Shown: positions 34,081 through 43,199, counted from the stretch's first letter. The stretch is DNA of 64,000 bases from Fimbriimonadales bacterium (GCA_026129745.1 JAHCHL010000008.1:62001-126000), one strand, 5' to 3'. Made by a program: numbers and translations. The notes: generated from the sequence alone by a model not told the origin.

Positions 34081-35877
34081 GTGAAAGAGGGGAAGATGGC
34101 CGAAGATCGACAGAGAGCTGACGATTCACGACGGGATTGGATAGTCTCCGGGCTATATGCACTTGGATTCTTCGTTGTAAGTGCAACTTACATCGTTCTG
34201 TCAGATTCGTTGTTGGCAAAGATTACGTCCTCGTTGCCCGAATTCATGAGAGGACAAACAACGAAAGGATTAGCTTTCATCGGCCTAATGTCGATTTTGC
34301 TTTGGGTCGTACTGTTTGGGTTCCGCAAAAGCCTAAGGAAAGAAGAGCGGCGTCGCCATGCGGCGGAACAAACGGTCTATCAAACGCTTGAATCACTTAG
34401 GGCAGTTGTCGATTCGTCGCCACTTGCCATCATTGGAGTCGACCTTGATGGAAACGTGAACCTCTGGAGCTACGGTGCCGAAAGGATTTTCGGTTGGAAA
34501 TCGGAGGAAGCAGTGGGCTATCCGGTCCCGTTCATTCCTGGCGACGCAGTCGAGTCGTTCCGTTCGAATCTTGAAAGAGTGAAGCGTGGCGAAGCGATTA
34601 AGAACCTTGATTTGGTCAGAGTCCGTAGCGACGGAACCCCAATTCAAATAAGGCTTTCTGCCGCTCCAGTGCGTTCGAGTGACGGGACAATCACTTCGAT
34701 CATGGCGGTCATAGAGGATGTTACCGAACAAAATGCATTGGAAGCCAGAATGCGACAGTCCGAACGCTTGGAAGGCATCGGAAGGCTAAGTGGTGGAATC
34801 GCGCATGACTTCAACAACCTGTTATCGGCAATCATCGGATACGGCGAACTTGCACTTAGCAACCTACCCGACGGCCACATAAGCAGGGAATACATCCAAA
34901 AGCAGGAAGCAGCCGCCAACAAAGCCGCGAATCTAGTTAGCCAGTTGCTAGCATTTGCAAGAGAAAGAGATGGGGAGCCAGAAGTAGTCGATGTCAATCA
35001 ATTGTTGAATAATCTGCAAGACATGCTGGTTCGCGTTTTGCCAGAGAATGTTCGACTAGAGATGAGACTGGCAGAAGACGCTCCGCTCGTTAAGATCGAT
35101 CCTGGTCGATTGGAACAAGTCATCATGAATCTCTGTGTTAACGCTGGAGATGCGATGCCGCATGGCGGAAAACTTACCATCGCCACTGAGCGGGTTGTCA
35201 TGGATGAAACTGATCAGCCGTCTGGTGTTTGCTTGGCACTAACGGCTGCGGACACAGGCATCGGAATGAACGAAGAAGTCATTTCGAGGCTTTTCGAACC
35301 CTTCTTCACAACCAAACCTGCGGGAAGAGGAACCGGATTAGGGCTGCCGACCGCACATGGAATTGTATCAGCGGCAGGAGGAGACATCAGGGCTGAAGGC
35401 AAGCTGGGCGAAGGATCGAAGTTTACTGTTTTGCTTCCGGAATACAAAGAGCAGCGCAGCGAGCAGCAAGATCAACATCGTCAAGCGACCTTTAGTGGTG
35501 CACTGACGATCCTTGTAGTCGAAGACGAAGAGGTTGTTCGCTCGATGATGCTCGAAGTCTTGCAGAGTCTTGGGCATACGGCCATTGAGTGCGCCTCTGG
35601 TGAAGAAGCGATTCGCGCTGTCGAAGCCGGAACCAGGGTTGATTTGTTGTTGACAGATATGATGATGCCCGGCATATCCGGTCGAGATCTGGTTCTCAAA
35701 GTTCGTTCTGTTAATCCTGATCTCCCCGTAGTCGTTGCTTCCGGATACGGAACTGACTTAGCCGAAAATGTCTTTGATGAGAACGAGCACGTTCAGTTCC
35801 TGAGCAAGCCTTTTACGCCTGCTGAACTAAGCGACGCAATCGAGTCAGCACTCCGAACGCTGAATAAAAAACGCTAA
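34081..35877 (+). CDS. Hybrid sensor histidine kinase (PAS-HisKA-HATPase-REC)
   Basis: A 598-residue membrane kinase. Two membrane segments (about 23-45 and 63-82) with almost no external loop, a PAS domain (about 100-225, SPLAIIGVDLDGNVNLW), HisKA with His242 in GGIAHDFNNLLSAI, HATPase (NLCVNAGDAM, DTGIGM, FTTKPAGRGTGLGL) and a C-terminal receiver with Asp526 in LLTDMMMP and the Lys in LSKPFTP. The NtrB-like HDFNN form of the H-box places it in the HisKA family 4-type kinases. GTG 34081 or ATG 34096 start. No response regulator gene adjoins it. The stop overlaps the next gene by CTAA. Confidence 0.93.
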   Translation: MKEGKMAEDRQRADDSRRDWIVSGLYALGFFVVSATYIVLSDSLLAKITSSLPEFMRGQTTKGLAFIGLMSILLWVVLFGFRKSLRKEERRRHAAEQTVYQTLESLRAVVDSSPLAIIGVDLDGNVNLWSYGAERIFGWKSEEAVGYPVPFIPGDAVESFRSNLERVKRGEAIKNLDLVRVRSDGTPIQIRLSAAPVRSSDGTITSIMAVIEDVTEQNALEARMRQSERLEGIGRLSGGIAHDFNNLLSAIIGYGELALSNLPDGHISREYIQKQEAAANKAANLVSQLLAFARERDGEPEVVDVNQLLNNLQDMLVRVLPENVRLEMRLAEDAPLVKIDPGRLEQVIMNLCVNAGDAMPHGGKLTIATERVVMDETDQPSGVCLALTAADTGIGMNEEVISRLFEPFFTTKPAGRGTGLGLPTAHGIVSAAGGDIRAEGKLGEGSKFTVLLPEYKEQRSEQQDQHRQATFSGALTILVVEDEEVVRSMMLEVLQSLGHTAIECASGEEAIRAVEAGTRVDLLLTDMMMPGISGRDLVLKVRSVNPDLPVVVASGYGTDLAENVFDENEHVQFLSKPFTPAELSDAIESALRTLNKKR

Positions 35878-36161
35878 TCGATACACTCACCTCGCCAAGA
35901 CTCGATCCAGTCCGCAACCTCTTCGATGCCAGATTGCTTCAAGCTGCGCGTAAACGCGCCTTCAGGATCATTGACGATCTTTTGATACATCGTCTCATTC
36001 GAATACCCGTGCACTGTGAAGATATCCTCGCCATGCTTCATGCTGTAAACGAAGAGAACCCCTGGCTGAGAACGAAGGGTCTCTCTTGGGCCGATCGAGC
36101 GTCGCTCTACTTCGGACTCTTCACCTGGTCGGGAGCGCCATCGTGAAATCACCATGTACAT
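35874..36161 (-). CDS. Antibiotic-biosynthesis-monooxygenase-like (dimeric alpha/beta barrel) protein
   Basis: A 95-residue single-domain protein with the ferredoxin-like ABM pattern: MYMVISRWRSRPGEESEVERR, PGVLFVYSMKHGEDIFTVHGYSNETMYQKIVND and a C-terminal helix. GGAGG lies four bases before the ATG at 36161; a second ATG at 36155 is possible. ABM proteins are often oxygenases or stress proteins; no substrate can be named. Divergent from folB. Confidence 0.7.
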   Translation of the reverse strand: MYMVISRWRSRPGEESEVERRSIGPRETLRSQPGVLFVYSMKHGEDIFTVHGYSNETMYQKIVNDPEGAFTRSLKQSGIEEVADWIESWRGECID

Positions 36162-36220
36162 GGAGCCTCCATTCGATGCCAGGTCGCGATTTCCTCCACT
36201 TCGAATGTACACTCGGGCTT

Positions 36221-36580
36221 GTGGATACTGTATTTGTCGAAGGACTATTGGTCTACGCTCACCACGGCGCCACCGATGAAGAGCAGGCGGTCGGTAGGCC
36301 TTATAGCGTTGACGTGTGGCTTGAAGTCGATACGAGGCCGGCTGGTCAGTCAGACCGGCTTGGCGATACCGTCGACTATGGAAAGGTCAGTGCGATTGTC
36401 CATGAGGTGTTGACGAGCCATAGAAGCCGGCTTGTCGAACACGTGGCGGAGCGCCTATCTGACAGGTTGCTTGGTTCATTTGCTTCCGTTGTGAGTGTGC
36501 GCGTGCGGATTGAAAAGCTGTCACCTCCAACAGGATTCTTGTGCGATGCGGCGGGTGTTGAAATTACAAGAACGCGATGA
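36221..36580 (+). CDS. folB: Dihydroneopterin aldolase
   Basis: Converts 7,8-dihydroneopterin to 6-hydroxymethyl-7,8-dihydropterin in folate synthesis. 119 residues from the GTG at 36221, the usual length. Family marks: VFVEGLLVYAHHGATDEEQAVGRPYSVDV (core YAHHGATDEE), TVDYGKV and the closing IEKLSPPTGFLCDAAGVEI. Catalytic Lys in the strand RIEKLSPP. Longer in-frame starts exist upstream but give residues with no family match. Single gene here; folP is at 5.5 kb. Confidence 0.9.
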   Translation: MDTVFVEGLLVYAHHGATDEEQAVGRPYSVDVWLEVDTRPAGQSDRLGDTVDYGKVSAIVHEVLTSHRSRLVEHVAERLSDRLLGSFASVVSVRVRIEKLSPPTGFLCDAAGVEITRTR

Positions 36581-36593
36581 GTGTTGGCAGAAC

Positions 36594-37406
36594 CTATTTG
36601 GCGGTCCTTCGTTGTGCAGCTATCAGGAGCGCTGTTTCTCTCAGGAGTCGGTCCCACTCCTGTGCTGAAAACTTTTGGATCTCCTGCGAACCGGATGCAG
36701 AGAAGACTTCGAGAACCTCCGTTGCCTTTTCGAGAGCCGTCTTCCCATTGATTAGCATTGTCCGTGACGACGCGATTTCGACGATCTGCGATCTCGATAC
36801 GGCAGGCGCCGTTCCACCAAGCATTCTCGGAAAACGATTAACGATGCAATAGACAATCATGGATTGCGATTGCTCTTCGTAAACGGCGACTACAAGCTCG
36901 CCTACTGCTCGATGCTCTTTGTCTCCGGTGAATCCCTGGTCTGCATCGAAAGTCAGGAGGATGTCAGGTTTGAAGTCTCTGATAGCTTCCTCAATGGGTG
37001 CCCTCGGGTCGCTGCCACTCTCCAGCCACTTTGAAATGACAACGTTCTTGACGTCCTGTGGCTTGATTCTGGGTTCGCCTTGTTCAGCCGACTTGGTCCG
37101 AAAGCCGGCCGCCCTTCCTTGGATGCCAAGGATATTGCATGCGCGTTCCCAGTCGTTGCCGCCTGAACCTAAAGTCAGTGCCATACCGTTAGGGCCAGCC
37201 ATAGCCAAAAGCGGAGCCGCGAAAACGAGATCCTCAGCATGGGCACAGACGAACAAAACCCTCGCTCCGCCCGCAATTAGCTTCTCGATGCCAGTCTGAG
37301 GAGGCGATCCTTCTTCACTCGCCCCTTTGCGAGGACCAAAGTAAAAGGCAAAGACAAGGATTCCGCAAGCCGCCAAGACAGCCAGCACCTTGAATGCAAA
37401 TTTCAC
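36594..37406 (-). CDS. PIG-L/LmbE-like deacetylase-fold protein
   Basis: A 270-residue membrane-anchored protein: one N-terminal membrane helix (VLAVLAACGILVFAFYF), then a PIG-L fold (VLFVCAHAEDLVFAAPLLAMAG, ILLTFDADQGFTGDKEHRAVGELV). The usual A-H-P-D-D-E motif is changed to A-H-A-E-D-L: the metal His and the second Asp are kept, the catalytic-base Asp is Glu and the last Glu is lost; the distal metal His (KEHRAVGE) is kept. Activity is possible but uncertain. GTG start. It lies between folB and the serpin gene. Confidence 0.75.
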   Translation of the reverse strand: MKFAFKVLAVLAACGILVFAFYFGPRKGASEEGSPPQTGIEKLIAGGARVLFVCAHAEDLVFAAPLLAMAGPNGMALTLGSGGNDWERACNILGIQGRAAGFRTKSAEQGEPRIKPQDVKNVVISKWLESGSDPRAPIEEAIRDFKPDILLTFDADQGFTGDKEHRAVGELVVAVYEEQSQSMIVYCIVNRFPRMLGGTAPAVSRSQIVEIASSRTMLINGKTALEKATEVLEVFSASGSQEIQKFSAQEWDRLLRETALLIAAQRRTAK

Positions 37407-37510
37407 AAGGACTTTCGCCGCTCCATTGGTAACCCCTTATGGCACATGGACGTCCGAATGAACAAATTCAAGCTCGGAGCCCTGTGCCGAGGACGGAAAG
37501 GTACCATAAC

Positions 37511-38800
37511 GTGAGAGTGGAAAGAAATCGCATCGTTGGTTTCGTTGGTCTGGCGGTAGCTGTCATCATAGCAGGATGCAATGCCCCGCTCGATAGTGGC
37601 GGAAATGCCATGGGCCTGCCTAAAACCGCTGAACAGCTTGCCAGCCAGAGGCAGTCTGCGACAGCGCAGCTAAAAGTGGGCCAAGGAGCAGTTGTGGTCA
37701 ATGGCGTGAATTCCTTCGGCTTTGACCTGTTCAGTAGGCTGGTGCAAGCTGAGACTAACGACAACGTTTTCATTTCCCCGACAAGCGTTGCGATCTGCCT
37801 TGCCATGACTTTCAATGGCGCTGCGGGCGAAACGGCGGATCAAATCGCAAAGACCCTTCGGTTGGATGACCACTCGCTCGATAAAGTCAATTTGGGCTAT
37901 CGAAGCCTTACCGAATACTTGGAAAGCCCAAGTTCGAATGTCGAACTTATCGTCGCGAATTCGATCTGGGCTTCGGATCAGATTCGATTTCGGCAAGATT
38001 TTCTCGATCGCGGTCGCCAGGTGTTCAACGCAGAGATTCGCACGATGAACTTTAGAGATGCGACTGTCGCGACGAATATCAACAACTGGGTTGCTCAAGC
38101 GACAAACGGGAAAATCGACAAACTGATTGATCAGGTTCCAGACGACGCCGTGATGTACCTGATTAACGCGATCTATTTTCGCGGACTTTGGAAGTCGCCC
38201 TTCGACAAGAGTCTGACCGCCGAAGGCGATTTTCACCTGGCTGATGGAAAGACCAAGAAGGCTTCTTTCATGCGAAATGCAGGCAGGTATGCGTATGCAA
38301 AGACTGAAGATTACGAAGCGATTTCGCTGCCATATGCCGATGACCGACTGTCAATGATCGTTCTGTTGCCGACAGCATCAGGAATGGAAAGTGCTGCAAG
38401 CATCGATGCAAACTCAATCACGAAAGTAGTAGCCGGCCTTCGGGCTAAGCAGGGAACCGTGATTCTCCCGAAGTTCCGCGCAACCTACGAAACGCAGCTC
38501 AACATGCCGCTGGCGGCAATGGGAATGCCAATGGCGTTCGAGCCAAACCGTGCCGACTTCAGCGGCATGACTCGTGAAGCCAAGCTCTTCATATCCAGAG
38601 TCATCCACAAAACTTTCGTCGAAGTTACTGAACAAGGAACTGAAGCGGCGGGCGTGACCGGTACAGAGATAAGCGTTACATCTGTGCCAATCGATGAGCC
38701 ATTTGTGTTCAAGGCTGACCGGCCGTTCCTCTATGCGATCAGGGACTCACAAACTGGACTGATTCTGTTCGCTGGAATCATGAACAATCCGAGCTTCTAA
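37511..38800 (+). CDS. Lipoprotein serpin (serine protease inhibitor)
   Basis: A bacterial serpin of about 429 residues with a lipoprotein signal (GLAVAVIIAGC), so it should be membrane-anchored outside the cytoplasm. The serpin fold is complete: NVFISPTSVAICLAMTFNGAAGETADQI, LINAIYFRGLWKSPFDK, VILPKFRATYE and KADRPFLYAIRDSQTGLILFAGIMNNP. The reactive loop hinge KTFVEVTEQGTEAAGVTGTE carries G at P15, T at P14 and small residues at P12-P10, as in inhibitory serpins. Counting from it, P1-P1' would fall near VT/SVP (inference). GTG 37511 is preceded by GGAAAGG. The stop overlaps the next gene by CTAA. Confidence 0.93.
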   Translation: MRVERNRIVGFVGLAVAVIIAGCNAPLDSGGNAMGLPKTAEQLASQRQSATAQLKVGQGAVVVNGVNSFGFDLFSRLVQAETNDNVFISPTSVAICLAMTFNGAAGETADQIAKTLRLDDHSLDKVNLGYRSLTEYLESPSSNVELIVANSIWASDQIRFRQDFLDRGRQVFNAEIRTMNFRDATVATNINNWVAQATNGKIDKLIDQVPDDAVMYLINAIYFRGLWKSPFDKSLTAEGDFHLADGKTKKASFMRNAGRYAYAKTEDYEAISLPYADDRLSMIVLLPTASGMESAASIDANSITKVVAGLRAKQGTVILPKFRATYETQLNMPLAAMGMPMAFEPNRADFSGMTREAKLFISRVIHKTFVEVTEQGTEAAGVTGTEISVTSVPIDEPFVFKADRPFLYAIRDSQTGLILFAGIMNNPSF

Positions 38801-39573
38801 TTCCTCGGAGCCCACGATACGTCGCAAAAGATCAAGTGCAAACCGCTCGGCATAAGAAGTGGCGATGGATTCCCGATTTGTGTTCCTTCCACAGGCGTCA
38901 GGTGGTAGCCTGCTTCGCTGGCGAACGTCCCATCGTCCCGCCGAACTCTACTCCAAAGCCCCGCTCCAGGAAAGAACAGCCGAAGCCTCTTGTCTGCTGA
39001 TACATACGCACCCGGCGCAGTGCCTCGCATCCTAAGCTGCTCGTCCATGGTGAACGAAGCGCCGTCCTTCGACTGGGCCATTCGTACTTCGCCTCCGATC
39101 GACACGAACAGAAGCCACTCGCCATCGAACCGAATCACTTCAGGGTCGTGTGTGCCGGGTGCATCGAGCACGAGTCCTAATGATTCGAAGGTTCGAGAGT
39201 CTGCGGACTTGAATGCAACGATTCCGTTGCCGTTGGCGAGGAACAGCCTGAGAGTTCCATCCTCCGCGATGGCTACTGAAGGTGGTCCGCCTGCACCTTC
39301 GACATTCACACGCTCTCGATCGCTCCACTTAGCTCCCGTGTTTGTCGATCGGATGTTGTACAGTTCGTTGGTGGTCGCATCCACAAAGAATAGTAAGATT
39401 TCTCCGCGCCGGCCCAGTTTGCTGTCGCTTGGAAGTACAACTGCATCAGGGGCATAGGCCATTCGGACGACTGGTTCGTAGTAAACACGCCACTGGCGAC
39501 CAGTTTCTGAAATAGAAAGAAAGATAGCAGGACTTGGTGCCTGCAACGCAGCGAGTGCGATTGTTGCGATCAT
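38797..39573 (-). CDS. Sialidase-fold (BNR-like) secreted protein
   Basis: A 258-residue protein with a short signal-like start (MIATIALAALQA). It is built of repeated beta blades: GRRGEILLFFVDATTNELYNI, GPPSVAIAEDGTLRLFLANG, DPEVIRFDGEWLLFVSIGGEV, YVSADKRLRLFFPGAG and a final HLIFCDVSWAPRN. The pattern fits a five-bladed sialidase/arabinanase-type propeller without recognised catalytic residues. It is coupled to the upstream SpoT-like gene by an ATGA overlap (39570-39573). Confidence 0.62.
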   Translation of the reverse strand: MIATIALAALQAPSPAIFLSISETGRQWRVYYEPVVRMAYAPDAVVLPSDSKLGRRGEILLFFVDATTNELYNIRSTNTGAKWSDRERVNVEGAGGPPSVAIAEDGTLRLFLANGNGIVAFKSADSRTFESLGLVLDAPGTHDPEVIRFDGEWLLFVSIGGEVRMAQSKDGASFTMDEQLRMRGTAPGAYVSADKRLRLFFPGAGLWSRVRRDDGTFASEAGYHLTPVEGTQIGNPSPLLMPSGLHLIFCDVSWAPRN

Positions 39574-40136
39574 GATGAATGTTCGTCCAATGTTTTCCTA
39601 ATCGTCCGCCACAATGGTGGGTTCACCGACTCAGGGATGATTTTCAGAATGTCCTCCGATTGCAAGACGTATCTGCGAAGTTTTTCGCCGCTTCTTGTGA
39701 CCAACGCTTGGCGTAAATTCGATAGCCTATCTCCAAGCTTGACAGTCATTTCATCTGGACCCATGCCGGCAATCTCGGTCAGCAACGTCCTATTCCTCAG
39801 CGCCCAGAGTTCATCCTTCGACAGCGATGACGCGACTTCCTGCGGGGGTTCTTGCCGAGTCAATCCTTCGACGAGGCTCCTAACTCTCTTCCCGCACGCT
39901 TCTTCGATAACCCTTGGATCGACACCGCACTCTTCGATCGTATCATGGAGCATCGCAGCGCAAAGCATGTCTTCGTCAGTGACCCCTCCAATATATCGCA
40001 GATTCGACATCACCTCAAACGGGTGCGAAATGTATGGTAGCGGATCTTGTCCATCTCTATCCTGATACTTATGTAGCTTGGCGGCTAAGCGGATCGCTTT
40101 ATGCAGATTCGGATATCGAGTCATAGCGGGCATCAT
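39570..40136 (-). CDS. Small SpoT-like HD hydrolase (MESH1-type)
   Basis: A 188-residue single-domain HD protein like the small alarmone hydrolases. Characteristic residues: KAIRLAAKLHKYQDRDG, PYISHPFEVMSNL, LCAAMLHDTIEEC (HD motif) and MTVKLGDRLSNLRQAL, which match the (p)ppGpp-hydrolase domain of SpoT/MESH1. No synthetase or regulatory domain. It may thus hydrolyse (p)ppGpp or a related nucleotide (inference). ATG 40136 or the in-frame ATG at 40127 starts it. Divergent from ppx with about 50 bases between starts. Confidence 0.8.
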   Translation of the reverse strand: MMPAMTRYPNLHKAIRLAAKLHKYQDRDGQDPLPYISHPFEVMSNLRYIGGVTDEDMLCAAMLHDTIEECGVDPRVIEEACGKRVRSLVEGLTRQEPPQEVASSLSKDELWALRNRTLLTEIAGMGPDEMTVKLGDRLSNLRQALVTRSGEKLRRYVLQSEDILKIIPESVNPPLWRTIRKTLDEHSS

Positions 40137-40182
40137 GAGAGTCTATTCTCTTTCCCCAGACCGATGCCATACTATCTGTAGC

Positions 40183-41088
40183 ATGGGACGGATACTCGCC
40201 GCAGCCGATATCGGAAGCAACACCGTCCACTTGCTCGTTGCAGAAACAAACGGCTCCTCGCTGCGGCGCATCGCGAACGAAAGCGATTGGCTAGGTCTCG
40301 GTGAGATAGTTGCGGCCCATGGTTGCCTCCCTTCCGGAGCCGTCGAGAAGCTCGTTAGATCACTAAAGTCGATGCGAGGAATCGCCGCTTCCTGCAAAGC
40401 ACAAGGACTCTATGTTTTTGCTACCGAGGCGATGAGGATTGCACGGAATCACTCAGAAGTTCTCAAACTCATTAAGAAAAGAACGGGACTGGAGGTCGCC
40501 GTCATTCCGGGGCGCATGGAAGCGGAGTTGAGCCTAAGCGGGGCGATGCTGGACTCAGGCGGTGCGAGCGACTTCACTCTGTTCGAAATAGGAGGCGGCA
40601 GCGCGCAAGTCGCGCACTGTGTCGACGGAAAAATTCTCGAAGAGGCTTCACTTCCCCTTGGTACTGGGAGGCTACGAGTAGACGCCGCCCTCGGCAATCC
40701 GCCGAGCGCAGATGAAATTGCCTTGCTGCAGCAAATTGTTAACGAGTCGGTTAACAATCTTGAGGTACCCATATCGAAGTCAGGAGTTGCCAGTGGAGGA
40801 GTGGCGCGGGGAATGATTCGCGCCTTGCACCCAGATGGTGATCCGGTCGTTTTCCTAGAAGAGATGGACTTTCTCGCTTGGTCTACAGCACGAATGACTT
40901 ATCAAACTGTTGCAGCACGATTCAACGTTAGGCTGAAGCGCGCTGAGGCACTTTTGCCCGGTGCTACAGTCTATGCGGCACTATGTCGTCGGTTCGGTTT
41001 TGACAAGATAAGAGTCAGCGAATACGGTGTGCGCGAAGGAGCCATTCTTTACATGGCGAATGGAAGGCTCAAACCATGTCCCATCTAA
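40183..41088 (+). CDS. ppx: Exopolyphosphatase/GppA-type phosphatase
   Basis: A 301-residue Ppx/GppA family enzyme of the short (two-domain) form. ASKHA-fold marks: ILAAADIGSNTVHLLVAE, VFATEAMRIARN, EVAVIPGRMEAELS and FTLFEIGGGSAQVAH. Cleaves polyphosphate or pppGpp. It overlaps the next gene, ppk, by 13 bases, so synthesis and breakdown of polyphosphate are coupled. ATG 40183 chosen because the preceding codons add nothing conserved. Confidence 0.9.
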   Translation: MGRILAAADIGSNTVHLLVAETNGSSLRRIANESDWLGLGEIVAAHGCLPSGAVEKLVRSLKSMRGIAASCKAQGLYVFATEAMRIARNHSEVLKLIKKRTGLEVAVIPGRMEAELSLSGAMLDSGGASDFTLFEIGGGSAQVAHCVDGKILEEASLPLGTGRLRVDAALGNPPSADEIALLQQIVNESVNNLEVPISKSGVASGGVARGMIRALHPDGDPVVFLEEMDFLAWSTARMTYQTVAARFNVRLKRAEALLPGATVYAALCRRFGFDKIRVSEYGVREGAILYMANGRLKPCPI

Positions 41089-43157
41089 CGGTGTTGGAGG
41101 GAGACAACTTGGTGCCCTCATCCGAGCGTTACATCAATCGCGAACTGAGTTGGCTAAAGTTCAACAGCCGCGTGTTGGAAGAGGCAAAGAATCCTCGCAA
41201 TCCGTTGCTGGAACGTCTCAAATTTCTTGCCATTTTTGAATCTAACTTGGATGAATTCTACATGGTACGGGTTTCGGGACTGATTGAACAGGAAGAGGCA
41301 GGTGTTACCGACTTAACTCCCGATGGAATGTCGCCGTCGGAGCAGCTTGCGTTGATTGCGGAAGTCGCCCACAAACTGCGAAAGGAAGCGGGAAAGCTCT
41401 TCCAGGATAGGTTGCTTGGGGAGCTTGTACAGAACGGAATCACAATCAAGCAATACTCGGATCTGTCACCGCGCCAGAAAACCGATATGAGGAAATTCTT
41501 TGAGAATGAGGTGTTTCCAGTTTGCACTCCACTGGCGATGCATCCATCGCCGACCTTTCCTTTCATCTCCAGCCGGAGCCTGAACCTCGCAGTTGAACTG
41601 GATGACGCCGATGGAGAGATGCGCCTTGCAAGGGTAAAAGTGCCAACAGTCTTTCCGAGGGCGATCAGGCTATCAAAGAGAGGTCACGAGTACGTATTGC
41701 TCGAAGACATTATCTCAAACAACCTTGAGACGTTCTTTCCTGGAATAGCAATCAAGGGCTCCTACAGGTTCCGCGTAGTTCGTGACGCGGACATAGAGAT
41801 CCAGCAACTCGAAGCTGCAGACTTGTTTGCAATGATGGAGCAAACCATTCGGATGAGAAGATTCGGAGCACCGGTATTGCTTGAAATCGAATCCAAGATG
41901 CCTAAGGCTGTTGAAGAGTTTCTGTGCAAGAACCTTGAGTTGGAGCGCGAGGATATTTTCAGAGTCGACGGTCTAATTGGAATGGACGTACTTTGGGAGC
42001 TGTCTGCCATAGACAAAGCCGCGCTCCGCTTCCCGCCGCATCATCCGTTCGTCAGTGAGAAGCTCTCGAATAGGGATGCACTGTTTGAAACGGTATCCGC
42101 GCGAGACGTTGCGGTTCATTTCCCATTCGATAGCTTTCGTTGCGTTGAAGAGTTCGTAGCTGCTGCAGCGAATGATCCACAAGTTATCGGGATCAAGCAG
42201 ACTCTCTATCGGGTCGGCACAGAGAGTCCCATCGTCGAGTCTTTGCTGGATGCAGCGAACAACGGCAAGCAAGTCGCAGCGATGGTCGAACTGAAAGCGC
42301 GCTTCGATGAAAGCAACAATCTCGTTTGGGCGCGGGCCTTGGAACGCGCAGGTGTCCACGTAACTTACGGATTTCACGAGATGAAGACCCATTGCAAGCT
42401 TTGCCTCATCGTTCGACGTGAAGGACGCAAGATTAGAATGTACGCCTTTGTTGGCACTGGAAACTTCAATCCGACGACGGCGAGGATCTACACGGACATT
42501 GGCATCTTCACCAGTGATCCAGAGATAACCCAAGACATTTCTGAATTGTTCAACTTTCTGACTGGCTTCTCTCGTCAACAGGTGTTCAGAAAGCTGTTAG
42601 TTGCTCCGCTAAACCTGCGCGAGGGAATTATTGAAAGAATCGAACGCGAAACTGATCTTCACAAAAGGCAGGGTAATGGTCGGATTATTTTTAAGCTAAA
42701 TGCATTGGTCGATACAGAAGTGATCGATGCATTGTACGAAGCCTCAAATGCTGGAGTGCAAATTGACCTAATCTGCAGAGGTGTGTGCTGCTTGCGGCCA
42801 GGCGTAAAAGGCCTGAGTGAAAACATCCGCGTAATCTCGGTTGTGGGCCGATTCCTTGAGCATAGTCGCGTCTATTATTTCGACAACGCCGGAGTTCCAG
42901 ATGTGCTGATTGGCAGCGCGGATTTGATGCGCAGAAACCTGGACAGAAGAATCGAAACGCTCGTAGGTGTCCGATCCGATGAGATAATCGGTTACTTGCG
43001 AGATGTGGTTCTCGATAGCTACTTGAGAGACAACGTTCAGGCGTGGGATCTAATGCCTGATGGCAAGTACATTAGGCGGCAGCCGGCAAAAGGTCAGGGG
43101 CCGCACGATGCCCAGCGGCACCTGATGTCACACCCTGCGGCAAGACTTCTAAACTAG
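41076..43157 (+). CDS. ppk1: Polyphosphate kinase 1
   Basis: Makes polyphosphate from ATP reversibly. 693 residues, normal length. N-terminal NRELSWLKFNSRVLEEA, then FLAIFESNLDEFYMVRV; the catalytic core includes FHEMKTHCKLCLIVRREG with the phospho-accepting His, YAFVGTGNFNPTTARIYTD, and RGVCCLRPGVKGLSENIRV with HSRVYYF (second His). The start ATG at 41076 lies inside the end of ppx. The locus ppx-ppk stands divergent from a SpoT-like hydrolase. Confidence 0.96.
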   Translation: MSHLTVLEGDNLVPSSERYINRELSWLKFNSRVLEEAKNPRNPLLERLKFLAIFESNLDEFYMVRVSGLIEQEEAGVTDLTPDGMSPSEQLALIAEVAHKLRKEAGKLFQDRLLGELVQNGITIKQYSDLSPRQKTDMRKFFENEVFPVCTPLAMHPSPTFPFISSRSLNLAVELDDADGEMRLARVKVPTVFPRAIRLSKRGHEYVLLEDIISNNLETFFPGIAIKGSYRFRVVRDADIEIQQLEAADLFAMMEQTIRMRRFGAPVLLEIESKMPKAVEEFLCKNLELEREDIFRVDGLIGMDVLWELSAIDKAALRFPPHHPFVSEKLSNRDALFETVSARDVAVHFPFDSFRCVEEFVAAAANDPQVIGIKQTLYRVGTESPIVESLLDAANNGKQVAAMVELKARFDESNNLVWARALERAGVHVTYGFHEMKTHCKLCLIVRREGRKIRMYAFVGTGNFNPTTARIYTDIGIFTSDPEITQDISELFNFLTGFSRQQVFRKLLVAPLNLREGIIERIERETDLHKRQGNGRIIFKLNALVDTEVIDALYEASNAGVQIDLICRGVCCLRPGVKGLSENIRVISVVGRFLEHSRVYYFDNAGVPDVLIGSADLMRRNLDRRIETLVGVRSDEIIGYLRDVVLDSYLRDNVQAWDLMPDGKYIRRQPAKGQGPHDAQRHLMSHPAARLLN

Positions 43158-43199
43158 CAAAGCGACAAACGATTTCCTGAACTGCACCGTCCTCGTTAC

